A DNA stretch of 64,000 nt, taken from positions 1 to 64,000 of the forward strand of contig JAFRXD010000029.1 of the NCBI GenBank assembly GCA_017441605.1, written 5' to 3'. A program made the position numbers and the translations under genes. The stretch is from Thermoguttaceae bacterium. Its GTDB lineage: Bacteria; Planctomycetota; Planctomycetia; Pirellulales; Thermoguttaceae. Shown one piece after another: positions 17,622 to 25,663 of the stretch (positions within the stretch are counted from its first letter, which is position 1; every line of letters starts with the position of its first letter). Under the pieces are notes generated by a model that was not told the DNA's origin, made no database searches, and saw nothing but the letters and a program-made list of their open reading frames with translations.

Positions 17622-18548
17622 ATGCAAAATTTGCCCCTTTGTTCTTCCGACTCTCGCTCTCGTTTGCCCGAGTTGACGCGGCGGATTTTCGAGTCGTACG
17701 CCCAGTCGCCCGCCGTCGATCGGCTCGACCGCTGCCCTCTGCCGAACAAAGAGACGATCGTCGAGATCCTCGGCGACCTGAACGAGATCCTTTTTCCCGG
17801 GTATCGGCGGCGCGACCGGCTCAATATGTCGAACGTGCTCTACTACGTCGGGAATCTCGTCGACAAAATCTTCGACTCCCTGAGCGTCCAAGTCGCGCGC
17901 GCCCTCTGCGGCGCCGGTTCCGACGCTTGCGATTCCGGGAAACGCTCGGAGTACGAAAAGCAAGGGGAAGAGAAGACGCTTCAATTCGTCTCTCAGATTC
18001 CCGATATTCGCGCCGCCCTCGCCAAAGACGCCGAGGCCGCGCTCAAAGGCGACCCCGCCTGCAAATCGATCGACGAGGTCATCTTCTGTTATCCCGGCTT
18101 CGACGCCATCGTCGTCTATCGAATCGCCCGCGCCCTCCGCGAACTTGGAGTCCCTCTCGTTCCGCGCATTATGACCGAAATCGCCCACTCCCGAACCGGC
18201 GTCGATATCCACCCCGGCGCAAAAATCGGCGAGTATTTCTTTATCGACCACGGAACCGGCGTCGTGATCGGAGAGACGTGCGAGATCGGAAACTGGGTCA
18301 AGCTCTATCAGGGCGTTACCCTCGGCGCTCTCAGTTTTCCTACCGACGAGCGCGGCGAACTCGTCCGCGGCAAGAAGCGGCACCCAACCCTCGAAGACAA
18401 CGTCGTCGTTTACGCCAACGCCACGATTCTCGGGGGCGACGTCGTGATTGGGCGAAACTCCACGATCGGTTCCAGCGTTTGGGTCACCAAATCGGTCGAG
18501 CCGGATTCCACCGTCGTGATCGAGCGACCGAAGCTCGTCGTTAAATAG
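17622..18548 (+). CDS. cysE: Serine O-acetyltransferase
   Basis: It acetylates L-serine with acetyl-CoA, the first step of cysteine synthesis. 308 residues from the ATG at 17622, which has AAGGA 7 bases upstream; a TTG nine codons earlier has no ribosome site. The N-terminal half is helical. The C-terminal half is a left-handed beta-helix with hexapeptide repeats: GVDIHPGAKIGEYFFIDHG, then GVVIGETCEIGNWVKLYQG. The DHG His and the DIH Asp match the catalytic pair of CysE. The long N-terminal region resembles the EpsC-like subfamily rather than E. coli CysE. Monocistronic, between its own promoter and terminator. Confidence 0.92.
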   Translation: MQNLPLCSSDSRSRLPELTRRIFESYAQSPAVDRLDRCPLPNKETIVEILGDLNEILFPGYRRRDRLNMSNVLYYVGNLVDKIFDSLSVQVARALCGAGSDACDSGKRSEYEKQGEEKTLQFVSQIPDIRAALAKDAEAALKGDPACKSIDEVIFCYPGFDAIVVYRIARALRELGVPLVPRIMTEIAHSRTGVDIHPGAKIGEYFFIDHGTGVVIGETCEIGNWVKLYQGVTLGALSFPTDERGELVRGKKRHPTLEDNVVVYANATILGGDVVIGRNSTIGSSVWVTKSVEPDSTVVIERPKLVVK

Positions 18549-18606
18549 CGAGAAAAGAACCGAATCTAAAAAGAGAAATCCAAAGAGTCGCAAATTGTTC
18601 CAATGA

Positions 18607-18647
18607 AACCGAGAGCGTCTTTCCGCGCGCTTTCGGTTGTTTTTTTG
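18607..18647 (+). terminator. Terminator after cysE
   Basis: Arms AACCGAGAGCG (18607-18617) and CGCTTTCGGTT (18628-18638) with one mismatch, then GTTTTTTT. Confidence 0.82.
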
Positions 18648-18713
18648 CGTATTTGTCGAAATTTGAGCGATCCGTTCGCGATCTTTTCAAAGAGTCCAAA
18701 CTATATATAACGA

Positions 18714-18753
18714 AACCGGGAGCGCGTTTCCGCAAGCTCCCGGTTCTTTTTTT
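18714..18753 (+). terminator. Second hairpin terminator between cysE and the DUF1559 array
   Basis: Perfect 10-bp arms (18714-18723 and 18736-18745) followed by CTTTTTTT on the plus strand. It may also stop transcription of the DUF1559 gene ending at 18779, but on the minus strand there is no T-run after it. Confidence 0.75.
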
Positions 18754-18778
18754 GCGATTTTTTCAAAAAAACTCGCGA

Positions 18779-19930
18779 TTAGTTCATCGAGACGGTCTCT
18801 TGGCCCTTAGGAGTCGCCATCGCGCCCCAGACGCCGTGGAGCGACGGTCCCTTGTAGAGTTGGTCCTGCGATCCGCCCATAATGTTGTTAATGTCGCCGC
18901 AGTCGATCGTCTCGGAAACGAAACGAACGGAGCCGTCGAGCATCGAGACGTTCGCGCCGCCGCCGTGATTGCTGGACGCGGAGCAAAGCGTCCACGTTCC
19001 GGCGTCTTGACCGCCGGAGCCGGAGCAACTCGGCGAGTTCGGCGGAAGAGCCGCCATGAAGTTCGTGCTGCAGCACGTGCTGATGCACCAACGACGACCC
19101 TTTTGATAGTAGGTCGTCAAACCGTCGGCGAACATTCCGTTCGAGCCGCGAGTGTTCAAGCAAGCGGCGGGAGCCAATTTGTTAAGACCGGAAACGTAGG
19201 CGACGCCCGTTTTGTAGTCGTTTCCGTTCTCGCCGATGACGTCGGAGACGTTGATTTCGGCGAACCCGATCGTGTTGCTCGTCCCGTCCTTAATGTGCGC
19301 CCAAGTCGTGCGACCCGCCGCGTCGCCGTTGACGAACACGCCGCGACGATTCTTTTGACCCTTAAGCGCGTCGCCGCCGTCGTTCGCCGTGCAGGCGTCG
19401 CCCATATTGCAACCGTAGTTGTTGCGACCGAGGTGGTTGACCATCGATTTCGACTGTTGCGCGGCGCCGTCGGACGGGCAAAGGAACGCGTCGATCGCCT
19501 TGGTGTACGGGTGATCGGAGTGGTCGCCCGCCTTGTCGCCCTCGGTCGGACTCGGAAGATCGACGCCGCCATTGCTGTCTTTCCATTCCTGAGCGTAGCT
19601 CGTGATCGTGTTCATCAGGGGCTCTTGCTCAATGTAGGGAAGGAGCAATGTGTGAACCGAAAGACGGTACAAACGGCTGTCGTGATCTTTACCGACCGCG
19701 AACCGCGTCCAGAACTCGTCTTTGTATTGGTTCGGAAGGCGCTTGTTCGTACTTTCGAAGTTTTGAACCGCGAGCGCGAGTTGCTTCATATTGTTGGTGC
19801 ACTGCATGCGGCGAGCCGCCTCGCGAGCCGCTTGCACGGCGGGAAGAAGAAGACCGATCAAAATGCCGATAATGGCGATGACAACTAGCAGTTCCACGAG
19901 GGTGAAACCGCGACGGGTGGAGTTGGACAT
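18779..19930 (-). CDS. DUF1559 pilin-like protein A
   Basis: 383 residues. It begins with a class III/type IV pilin-like leader ([18 protein letters not shown]), cut by prepilin peptidase after the Gly, with Glu at +5. A conserved [20 protein letters not shown] segment follows. The C-terminal SBP-like domain ends with the family hallmark H-x9-DG, seen here as [20 protein letters not shown]1559 proteins are abundant in Planctomycetota; their function is not established, though a pseudopilus or surface role is likely. It shares the leader ATAGGAAGCGACA before its ATG with paralogue B. It carries several Cys pairs in the middle (STCCSTNF and others). Third and most diverged member of a tandem array. 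Confidence 0.92.
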   Translation of the reverse strand: MSNSTRRGFTLVELLVVIAIIGILIGLLLPAVQAAREAARRMQCTNNMKQLALAVQNFESTNKRLPNQYKDEFWTRFAVGKDHDSRLYRLSVHTLLLPYIEQEPLMNTITSYAQEWKDSNGGVDLPSPTEGDKAGDHSDHPYTKAIDAFLCPSDGAAQQSKSMVNHLGRNNYGCNMGDACTANDGGDALKGQKNRRGVFVNGDAAGRTTWAHIKDGTSNTIGFAEINVSDVIGENGNDYKTGVAYVSGLNKLAPAACLNTRGSNGMFADGLTTYYQKGRRWCISTCCSTNFMAALPPNSPSCSGSGGQDAGTWTLCSASSNHGGGANVSMLDGSVRFVSETIDCGDINNIMGGSQDQLYKGPSLHGVWGAMATPKGQETVSMN

Positions 19931-20059
19931 TGTCGCTTCCTATGGACAGGATTACGGGAATATCGATAAAGACGGTTTAACGCGTCGGAACGCGCCCCAA
20001 AAGAACTCCTTTCGCTTCTAGTCTCGAAGGCCGCGAGCGATTAGAGCCGCTAAGATCGT

Positions 20060-20087
20060 ATTCTACACTATTAATACAATCCTTCAA
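20060..20087 (-). promoter_or_regulatory. Promoter of DUF1559 gene A
   Basis: Minus strand TTGAAG (20082-20087), 16-bp spacer, TAGAAT (20060-20065). It lies at the same relative place as the promoter of gene B, giving a leader of about 120 nt. Confidence 0.6.
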
Positions 20088-20149
20088 CCGGTTTGACGCC
20101 ATTTCTTCCCGTTTTGTTCCAAACTTTTCTTTATAAAGAGATACAAACG

Positions 20150-20189
20150 AAAAAACGAGAAGAATCCGAAAGGACTCTCCTCGTTTTTT
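20150..20189 (-). terminator. Terminator of DUF1559 gene B
   Basis: Minus-strand hairpin AACGAGGAGAGTCC/GGATTCTTCTCGTT with a CTTTCG-like loop, followed by TTTTTT. The same element recurs after gene C. Confidence 0.85.
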
Positions 20190-20216
20190 CAAATTCTCGC
20201 GAAATTCGACGCCGAA

Positions 20217-21365
20217 TTAGTTCATCGAAACAGTTTCTTTTCCGCGCGGGGTGGCCATCGCGCCCCAGACGCCGCGGGACGGACCGTTGTGCTTTTGATC
20301 CTGACCGGCGGTTCCCATAATCGTGTTGAGATCGCCGACGTCGATCGTCTCGGAAATGAAACGAACCGAGCCGTCGACCATGCAGACGTTCGCGCCGCCG
20401 CTGTGGTTGCTGGAAGCGGAGATCAAGCCCCAAGTGGCAACGTCTTGAGCGTCGGTTCCGGCGCAACTAGGCGAGTTCGGGGGAAGGCAAGCGACGAAAT
20501 TCGTCCAACCGCAGCAGCTCAATTGCCAACCCTTGCCCTTTTTCGCGTAGGGACCCTTGCTAGTGTCGACGAACATGCCGTTTTGCCCGCGCATCGCCAA
20601 GCAGACCGACGGAGCTTGAGCGTGCATCGTCGTAACGTAGCAGATGCCCGTTTTATAGTCGTTTCCGTTGTCGCCAAGAACGTCGGAGACGTTGATTTCG
20701 CCGAACGCCATCGTGTTGCTCGTCCCGTCGGTAATGTGCGAGAGGGTCGTGCGACCGGCGTCGCAACCGTTCACGAAGACGCCTCGACGCTTCTTTTGAC
20801 CGATCTTCGCGTCTCCGTCCGAACCGTTCGCCGTGCAGGCGTCGCCCCAGTTGCAAGCGTAGTTGCAGGGTCCAAAATATTCGGGCATGCCTTGCAGACT
20901 GGCGGAGTTGCCGTCCGACGGGCAAATGAACGCCGGAATCGCCGTCTTGTACGGATTGTCGGCGACTTCCGTATTGGTGTGGTCGGTTACGCTCGGCATC
21001 CCGGCCCCGCTGTCTTTGTAAGCCTGAGCGTAGCTCGTGATTTTGTCCATCAGCGGTTGTTGCTCAAGGAACGGGAGCAACAGCGATTGAGCCGATAGAC
21101 GCGTCAGGCGGTTGTAGCTCTTGTTCACGGGGTCGTACGCCATCCAGAACTCGTCGCAGTACTGGTTCGGGAGGCGCTTGTTCGCGCTCTCAAAGTTCGC
21201 GAGAGCCAAGCCCATTTGCTTCAAATTGTTCGTGCATTGCGCGCGACGAGCCGCCTCGCGAGCCGCTTGCACCGCGGGAAGGAGGAGACCGATCAAAATG
21301 CCGATAATGGCGATGACGACTAGCAGTTCCACTAGCGTGAAACCGCGACGGGAGTTGTTGGACAT
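20217..21365 (-). CDS. DUF1559 pilin-like protein B
   Basis: 382 residues, nearly the same protein as paralogue C over most of its length (for example TSKGPYAKKGKGWQLSCCGW and HSGGANVCMVDGSVRFISET). Pilin-like leader [18 protein letters not shown] and C-terminal H-x9-DG signature. The signal of gene A is shared at the 5' end (MSNNSRRG against MSNSTRRG, and the same leader GGAAGCGACA), whereas the 3' end and flank match gene C. This mosaic pattern points to tandem duplication with gene conversion. It has its own promoter and terminator. Confidence 0.92.
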   Translation of the reverse strand: MSNNSRRGFTLVELLVVIAIIGILIGLLLPAVQAAREAARRAQCTNNLKQMGLALANFESANKRLPNQYCDEFWMAYDPVNKSYNRLTRLSAQSLLLPFLEQQPLMDKITSYAQAYKDSGAGMPSVTDHTNTEVADNPYKTAIPAFICPSDGNSASLQGMPEYFGPCNYACNWGDACTANGSDGDAKIGQKKRRGVFVNGCDAGRTTLSHITDGTSNTMAFGEINVSDVLGDNGNDYKTGICYVTTMHAQAPSVCLAMRGQNGMFVDTSKGPYAKKGKGWQLSCCGWTNFVACLPPNSPSCAGTDAQDVATWGLISASSNHSGGANVCMVDGSVRFISETIDVGDLNTIMGTAGQDQKHNGPSRGVWGAMATPRGKETVSMN

Positions 21366-21484
21366 TGTCGCTTCCTATAAGTGGAAATGGGAAAATATGA
21401 ATTAAGGACGCTTATGGGGTCGGAACGAGCGCCGCCAAAAAACCTCGCCTCTAACTCCGACGGAGCAAAGCGATCCAGTCTCTA

Positions 21485-21512
21485 ACGATAGCATTTTACG
21501 CCGTTGACGCAA
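21485..21512 (-). promoter_or_regulatory. Promoter of DUF1559 gene B
   Basis: Minus strand TTGCGT (21507-21512), 16-bp spacer, TATCGT (21485-21490), positionally equivalent to the promoter of gene A. Confidence 0.5.
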
Positions 21513-21583
21513 CCCGCCAACCCCTTGGACGCAATTTCTTCCCGTTTTGTTCCAAACTTTTCTTTTTAAGGAGATACAAACGG

Positions 21584-21620
21584 AAAAACGAGAAGAACCC
21601 AACCGGATTCTCCTCGTTTT
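21584..21620 (-). terminator. Terminator of DUF1559 gene C
   Basis: Minus-strand hairpin AACGAGGAGAATCC/GGTTCTTCTCGTT followed by TTTTT, homologous to the element after gene B. Confidence 0.83.
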
Positions 21621-21650
21621 CTTGCAATTTCTCGAGTTGCGAGACCAAAA

Positions 21651-22799
21651 TTAGTTCATTGAATAAGTCTCTTTTCCGCGCGGGGTGGCCATCGCGCCCC
21701 AGACGCCGCGGGACGGTCCCTTGTGCAGTTGGTCTTGACCGGCGGTTCCCATAATCGTGTTGAGGTCGCCCGTGTCGATCGTCTCGGAAACGAAACGAAC
21801 CGAGCCGTCGATCATGCAAACGTTGACGCCGCCGCTGTGGTTGCTGGACGCGGAGATCAAGCCCCAAGTGTTCTCGCCTTGAGCGTCCGTTCCGGCGCAG
21901 CTCGGCGAGTTCGGGGGCAAGCAGGCGACGAAGTTCGTCCATCCGCAGCAGCTCAGTTGCCAACCCTTGCCCTTCTTCGCGTAGGGACCTTTGCTCGTAT
22001 CGACGAACATGCCGTTTTGACCGCGCATCGCCAAACAGACCGACGGAGCTTGCGAGTGCATCGTCGTTACGTAGCAAATGCCCGTTTTATAGTCGTTTCC
22101 ATTGTCGCCAAGAACGTCGGAAACGTTGATTTCGCCGAACGCCATCGTGTTGCTCGTGCCGTCCGTGATGTGCGAAAGCGTCGTGCGACCCGCTTGGTAA
22201 CCGTTCACGAAAACGCCGCGACGATTCTTTTGACCCTTAATCGCGCTATCGTCGGTGGATCCGTTCGCCGTGCAGGCGTCGCCCCAGTTGCACCCGTAGT
22301 TGCAAGGTCCGAAGTAGTCCGCCATCGTTTGCAAGCTAGCCGCGTTGCCGTCCGACGGGCAAATGAACGCCGGAACCGCCGTCTTGTACGGGTTTTCCGC
22401 GACGTCCGTGTTGTTAATGTCGGTCGGGCTCGGCATCGCCGCGCCGCTGTCTTTGTACGCTTGAGCGTAGCTCGTAATTTTGTCCATCAAAGGTTGTTGC
22501 TCGAGATACGGAAGCAACAGCGATTGGACCGAAAGACGCGTCAGGCGGCTGTAGACCGCGCCCGTGTCGTAGCCCATCCAGAACTCGTCGCGATATTGGT
22601 TCGGAAGGCGCTTGTTCGCGCTTTCGAAGTTCGCGAGAGCCAAGCCCAATTGCTTCATGTTGTTCGTGCATTGCGCGCGACGAGCCGCCTCGCGAGCCGC
22701 TTGAACGGCGGGAAGCAAAAGCCCGATCAAAATGCCGATGATCGCGATGACGACCAACAGTTCCACGAGCGTGAAACCGTGATTGGCGGATTTCTTCAT
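21651..22799 (-). CDS. DUF1559 pilin-like protein C
   Basis: 382 residues with the leader [18 protein letters not shown] and the C-terminal HSGGVNVCMIDGSVRF signature. Very close to paralogue B in the body, but the first residues (MKKSANHG) and the 5' leader (AGGATTAATACA before ATG) differ from A and B. It lies 88 bp after the lipoprotein gene and no separate promoter is obvious, so it is probably co-transcribed with that gene. Confidence 0.92.
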   Translation of the reverse strand: MKKSANHGFTLVELLVVIAIIGILIGLLLPAVQAAREAARRAQCTNNMKQLGLALANFESANKRLPNQYRDEFWMGYDTGAVYSRLTRLSVQSLLLPYLEQQPLMDKITSYAQAYKDSGAAMPSPTDINNTDVAENPYKTAVPAFICPSDGNAASLQTMADYFGPCNYGCNWGDACTANGSTDDSAIKGQKNRRGVFVNGYQAGRTTLSHITDGTSNTMAFGEINVSDVLGDNGNDYKTGICYVTTMHSQAPSVCLAMRGQNGMFVDTSKGPYAKKGKGWQLSCCGWTNFVACLPPNSPSCAGTDAQGENTWGLISASSNHSGGVNVCMIDGSVRFVSETIDTGDLNTIMGTAGQDQLHKGPSRGVWGAMATPRGKETYSMN

Positions 22800-22887
22800 T
22801 GTATTAATCCTGTCTGTAAGTTTTCTTGAGACGAGCGTTCGCCTATCCGTTCGTCGGAAAAAAGCGCGACTTCGCGCGAAAAATGCG

Positions 22888-23334
22888 TTATTTGGAGCTC
22901 AACTCAAAGTCGATTTTGTTGTCGCCCTTAACGACGCTCGCGGTCAAACCCGATTGCTTCGGATCCCCGTACTTCTTCGGAATCGCGCTCTCGGTAACCT
23001 CGTCGCTCACGATTTCGCCTTCGGCGTTCTTTTCCGCTTCCTTAACGACCTTTTGGCAGGTGATCGTAACGACGTACTCGCCCGGGGTGGTTCCCGCGCC
23101 CGGCGCGCCCTGCGGGGTTTGGATCTTGTAAACGCCGCTCGCGTCGGACTTGCCGACCGCTTGGTCGCCCGTCCCGCCGGAGGGCGTGAAGAAAATGTTC
23201 GCGTCGGCAAGCGGCGCGCCGTCCAAGGTGATCGTACCGGTAACCGGCGACGTCTTCAAAGTTTTCTTGCCGCAAGAGGGCAGAACCGCGACGATCGCGA
23301 TTAACGCGACCGCGAACAAAAATCTCTTGTTCAT
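22888..23334 (-). CDS. Small lipoprotein with carboxypeptidase-regulatory-like (Ig) fold
   Basis: 148 residues. A type II signal peptide ends in a lipobox (LPSCGKK, Cys at about residue 21). The mature part is a single beta-sandwich: PVTGTITLDGAPLADANIFF, then SDASGVYKIQTP and TPGEYVVTI, the pattern of transthyretin-like/carboxypeptidase regulatory domains. Such proteins are very common in Planctomycetota next to DUF1559 genes, which supports a shared surface role; the exact function is unknown. First gene before the DUF1559 array. GAG lies 6-8 bases before the ATG. Confidence 0.85.
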   Translation of the reverse strand: MNKRFLFAVALIAIVAVLPSCGKKTLKTSPVTGTITLDGAPLADANIFFTPSGGTGDQAVGKSDASGVYKIQTPQGAPGAGTTPGEYVVTITCQKVVKEAEKNAEGEIVSDEVTESAIPKKYGDPKQSGLTASVVKGDNKIDFELSSK

Positions 23335-23491
23335 ATCAATCTCGATTGCGTTGGGGGAGAGGGGAAAACGCCGGGGCGCCCGAGCGCCGATCCGCGCGAA
23401 ACGAACTCGAAACCCTCCGTCTTTGGACGGCTTTTTGCCGAGAACGTTTCAACGTTTTCGCAAATATTATCTTTAACGGTTTTTTGCCGAA

Positions 23492-24370
23492 TCAAAACAA
23501 CACGAGCCGCCCGTCGAGCATATCGGGCAACTTCTGCTTGACGAATCGCTCGATATCGCGCTGCGAGTAGCGAACGCTAAAATGGGAAGCGATAATCGTC
23601 TTGTTCTCGAACTTTTCGCGACGCTCGACGTAATCGTCGACGCTCATATGCCCGGACGACTGGTTCAGGTCGTCCCCGGTCGCGGAAACGTGCGTCATTT
23701 CCGCGACGAGAACCTCCGCTTTGTACATGTCCGGATTCTCGTCGAGCCCGCGAGGCGAGCTGTCCCCAAGGTACGCGAACCGAGGGAAACGGATCTCGTA
23801 AGAAATCTCGACCCCGGCGAGGTTCAGATCGCGGATCTGTTCCCCGCTCAATTCCAAATACTCCGGCTTGAGCTTCTTGCGCCGCTCCCAGACGATGTAC
23901 CCGACCGAAGGCACGCGATGGTGCGTCTTGTGAACCGAAACGACTAGCTCGCGCGACAGCTCGATCTCGTCGCCCGGGCGCACTCCGATCAGCTCGCAGG
24001 GCAACACGCTTTGTTCCAAGCGGCAAAACGCGCCCAAGAATTGCCGAAGCTCCGCGACCTTTTGCTCCGGCAGGTAAATCGTCGGCGGTTCCATAAGCAT
24101 CATGCGCCGCCGCGCGACGTAAGCCGGGAGAGCCAACACGTGATCCATATGCGCGTGGGAAAGGAACCAGCGCGGAACCCCCATAAATTCCCACGGCTGC
24201 CACCCGAGATCGAACCCCATCTTGTACTCCGGAATTCGCCAGAACGTCATCACCGGCGCTCGCGAAAATCCCTCGACCGTAAAGCGCTCGCATTTAAGCC
24301 TACGGTACGACGAACCCTCCGAGTAGGTCGCGAACTCGTTCGAGGATTCTTTCTTTTTGGAATCGGGCAT
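23492..24370 (-). CDS. Ribonuclease Z-like metallo-beta-lactamase-fold hydrolase
   Basis: 292 residues from the ATG at 24370 (GGGA 8 bases upstream); a GTG seven codons earlier is possible. It has the metal motif LSHAHMDHVLALP (HxHxDH, about residue 80), then THHRVPSVGYIV, FAYLGDSS and a C-terminal ASHFSVRYS where the last His is expected. The arrangement, with an AHMDH-type motif and a His-rich loop, resembles tRNase Z and related MBL nucleases, but the exosite arm of classical RNase Z is not obvious. A tRNA 3'-processing role is plausible and unproven. Confidence 0.75.
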   Translation of the reverse strand: MPDSKKKESSNEFATYSEGSSYRRLKCERFTVEGFSRAPVMTFWRIPEYKMGFDLGWQPWEFMGVPRWFLSHAHMDHVLALPAYVARRRMMLMEPPTIYLPEQKVAELRQFLGAFCRLEQSVLPCELIGVRPGDEIELSRELVVSVHKTHHRVPSVGYIVWERRKKLKPEYLELSGEQIRDLNLAGVEISYEIRFPRFAYLGDSSPRGLDENPDMYKAEVLVAEMTHVSATGDDLNQSSGHMSVDDYVERREKFENKTIIASHFSVRYSQRDIERFVKQKLPDMLDGRLVLF

Positions 24371-24405
24371 ACCTTCTTTCCCTTTCGCCACAAAACCGAA
24401 ACGTC

Positions 24406-24433
24406 ATTATAACGGCGTTTCCCGACCGCGCAA
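24406..24433 (-). promoter_or_regulatory. Promoter of the RNase Z-like gene
   Basis: Minus strand TTGCGC (24428-24433), 16-bp spacer, perfect TATAAT (24406-24411), 36 nt before the ATG. Confidence 0.7.
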
Positions 24434-24473
24434 GGGAGAGCGTCGCGATTTTTGCCCGATCCGACCCGAGAAA

Positions 24474-25547
24474 TCAAGCCTCCTCTTCTTCGGCCTCTAA
24501 TTCCGCCTCGTACTTCTCGCGATCGACGTCCTCGAGCGAACGGCGCGAGCGCTGAACTCCGTTCCTTACCATGTCGGTGTATATGTTGACGTCGTCCACG
24601 ATTTGGAAGTCGTACATCCCGACGCAAAGGAAATCGGCGCCCCCTTCCAGCGCGAAGCGGAACCCCTGTTGCGGCGTTACCGCCCCCGCCGCCAGCGTCT
24701 TGAACGCGATCCAAGGTTCCGGACGCGTCGCGAAAAACTCGCGCGTCTCGTCCGGCTTGCGGCAAAAGACGTTGTCGTGTTCCGTCGGCGCTTGCGCGGA
24801 CCAGTAGTCGAGCGGGTGGTACGTCTTCATCCAGAAGTCCGGGACGATCCCCTTATCGAGAATCGCTTTTAGGGTCGAGATATAGTGAGCCCCGATTCCG
24901 ACCGGCAACTTCGCGTCGCGAATCGTCGTAACGATCGCCTCGATTTTATCGAAATTCCCCTCGCGAACGAGCCGGTCGCACGTTTCGCCTTGGGGATAGA
25001 TCGCGACCGAACCACAGTCGATCGTTCGCTTAACGACCTCGAGATCGTCGGTGCATTGGGAAATGAGCTGGATCTTGCCGTCCGTCCATTTCCAGTAGTT
25101 CTCCATCATTTTCCCCTGGTTCCAGTCCCCAAGGAACGCGTTGATTCCGCACTCCTCCGCGAGCATGAACGTTTCGACGCACTTTTGCTCCGTGTGGTAC
25201 GCCTTAATTAGGTCGGAGACGTAGATCAAGTCGCGCGAGTGCGCGTAACCCCCGATCAAATTCCCGCCCAAAATCATTCGGCTAATAGTCAAATCGCCGA
25301 TTTTGGCGAGCGGAACCTTCTCGTTCAAAGGCGCTCGCGGCTTGACGTTGAACGACGTTCGCGTTGCTCCCGACGTCCCGTCCGCTTTGGGCGCCTCGTC
25401 CTGGGCGCGAGCCTCCGCCGCTTCCGCGAGCCTGCGCTCCTCAAAACTGCGGAATCCGACCGTCGCCGCCGCGACTCCCGTCAGCGCCGCCGTCTTAATC
25501 GCCGTTCGGCGCGAAATACCGTCGTTCTCGTGTTTCTTCTCGCTCAT
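24474..25547 (-). CDS. Tat-exported aldo/keto reductase-like protein
   Basis: 357 residues from the ATG at 25547 (AGGAA 6 bases upstream). The N-terminus carries a twin-arginine signal: SRRTAIKTAALTGVAAAT. The body looks like a TIM barrel of the aldo/keto reductase type (RMILGGNLIGGYAHSRDLIY at the start; ECGINAFLGDW; GFRFALEGGADFLCVGMYDF at the end), but the Asp-Tyr-Lys-His tetrad cannot be assigned with confidence and the protein may not be a reductase. The C-terminus is a Glu-rich tail. Its own promoter lies in the 116-bp gap after the AsmA-like gene. Confidence 0.65.
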   Translation of the reverse strand: MSEKKHENDGISRRTAIKTAALTGVAAATVGFRSFEERRLAEAAEARAQDEAPKADGTSGATRTSFNVKPRAPLNEKVPLAKIGDLTISRMILGGNLIGGYAHSRDLIYVSDLIKAYHTEQKCVETFMLAEECGINAFLGDWNQGKMMENYWKWTDGKIQLISQCTDDLEVVKRTIDCGSVAIYPQGETCDRLVREGNFDKIEAIVTTIRDAKLPVGIGAHYISTLKAILDKGIVPDFWMKTYHPLDYWSAQAPTEHDNVFCRKPDETREFFATRPEPWIAFKTLAAGAVTPQQGFRFALEGGADFLCVGMYDFQIVDDVNIYTDMVRNGVQRSRRSLEDVDREKYEAELEAEEEEA

Positions 25548-25618
25548 TCTCGATTCCTCGCGTTTTGGGGCCTCTTGACGCAAACGCCGTCGATCGGCGT
25601 CTTGCGGTTGTTTCCTCT

Positions 25619-25647
25619 ATTCTATCGCGCGCGAGCGCTTCCCGCAA
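25619..25647 (-). promoter_or_regulatory. Promoter of the Tat-exported protein gene
   Basis: Minus strand TTGCGG (25642-25647), 17-bp spacer, TAGAAT (25619-25624). Confidence 0.6.
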
Positions 25648-25663
25648 GAGACTCCGAAACTTT

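Larger units (their letters stand above)
20095..21365 (-). repeat. Direct repeat unit 1: DUF1559 gene B plus its 3' flank
   Basis: The 3' flank (20095-20216, terminator included) and the coding sequence of gene B closely match 21528-22799 in the same order. The unit is about 1.27 kb. The flanking 5' leaders differ, so duplication ended near the start codon or was followed by conversion. Confidence 0.8.
21528..22799 (-). repeat. Direct repeat unit 2: DUF1559 gene C plus its 3' flank
   Basis: Partner of 20095-21365. The 3' flanks can be aligned almost base for base, including the stretch TTCTTCCCGTTTTGTTCC and the terminator hairpin. Confidence 0.8.

Noticed and set aside
23410..23450. Small hairpin with T-run on the plus strand before the RNase Z-like gene end
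   Set aside because: No plus-strand gene precedes it, so it was not called as a terminator; it may be a fortuitous fold.
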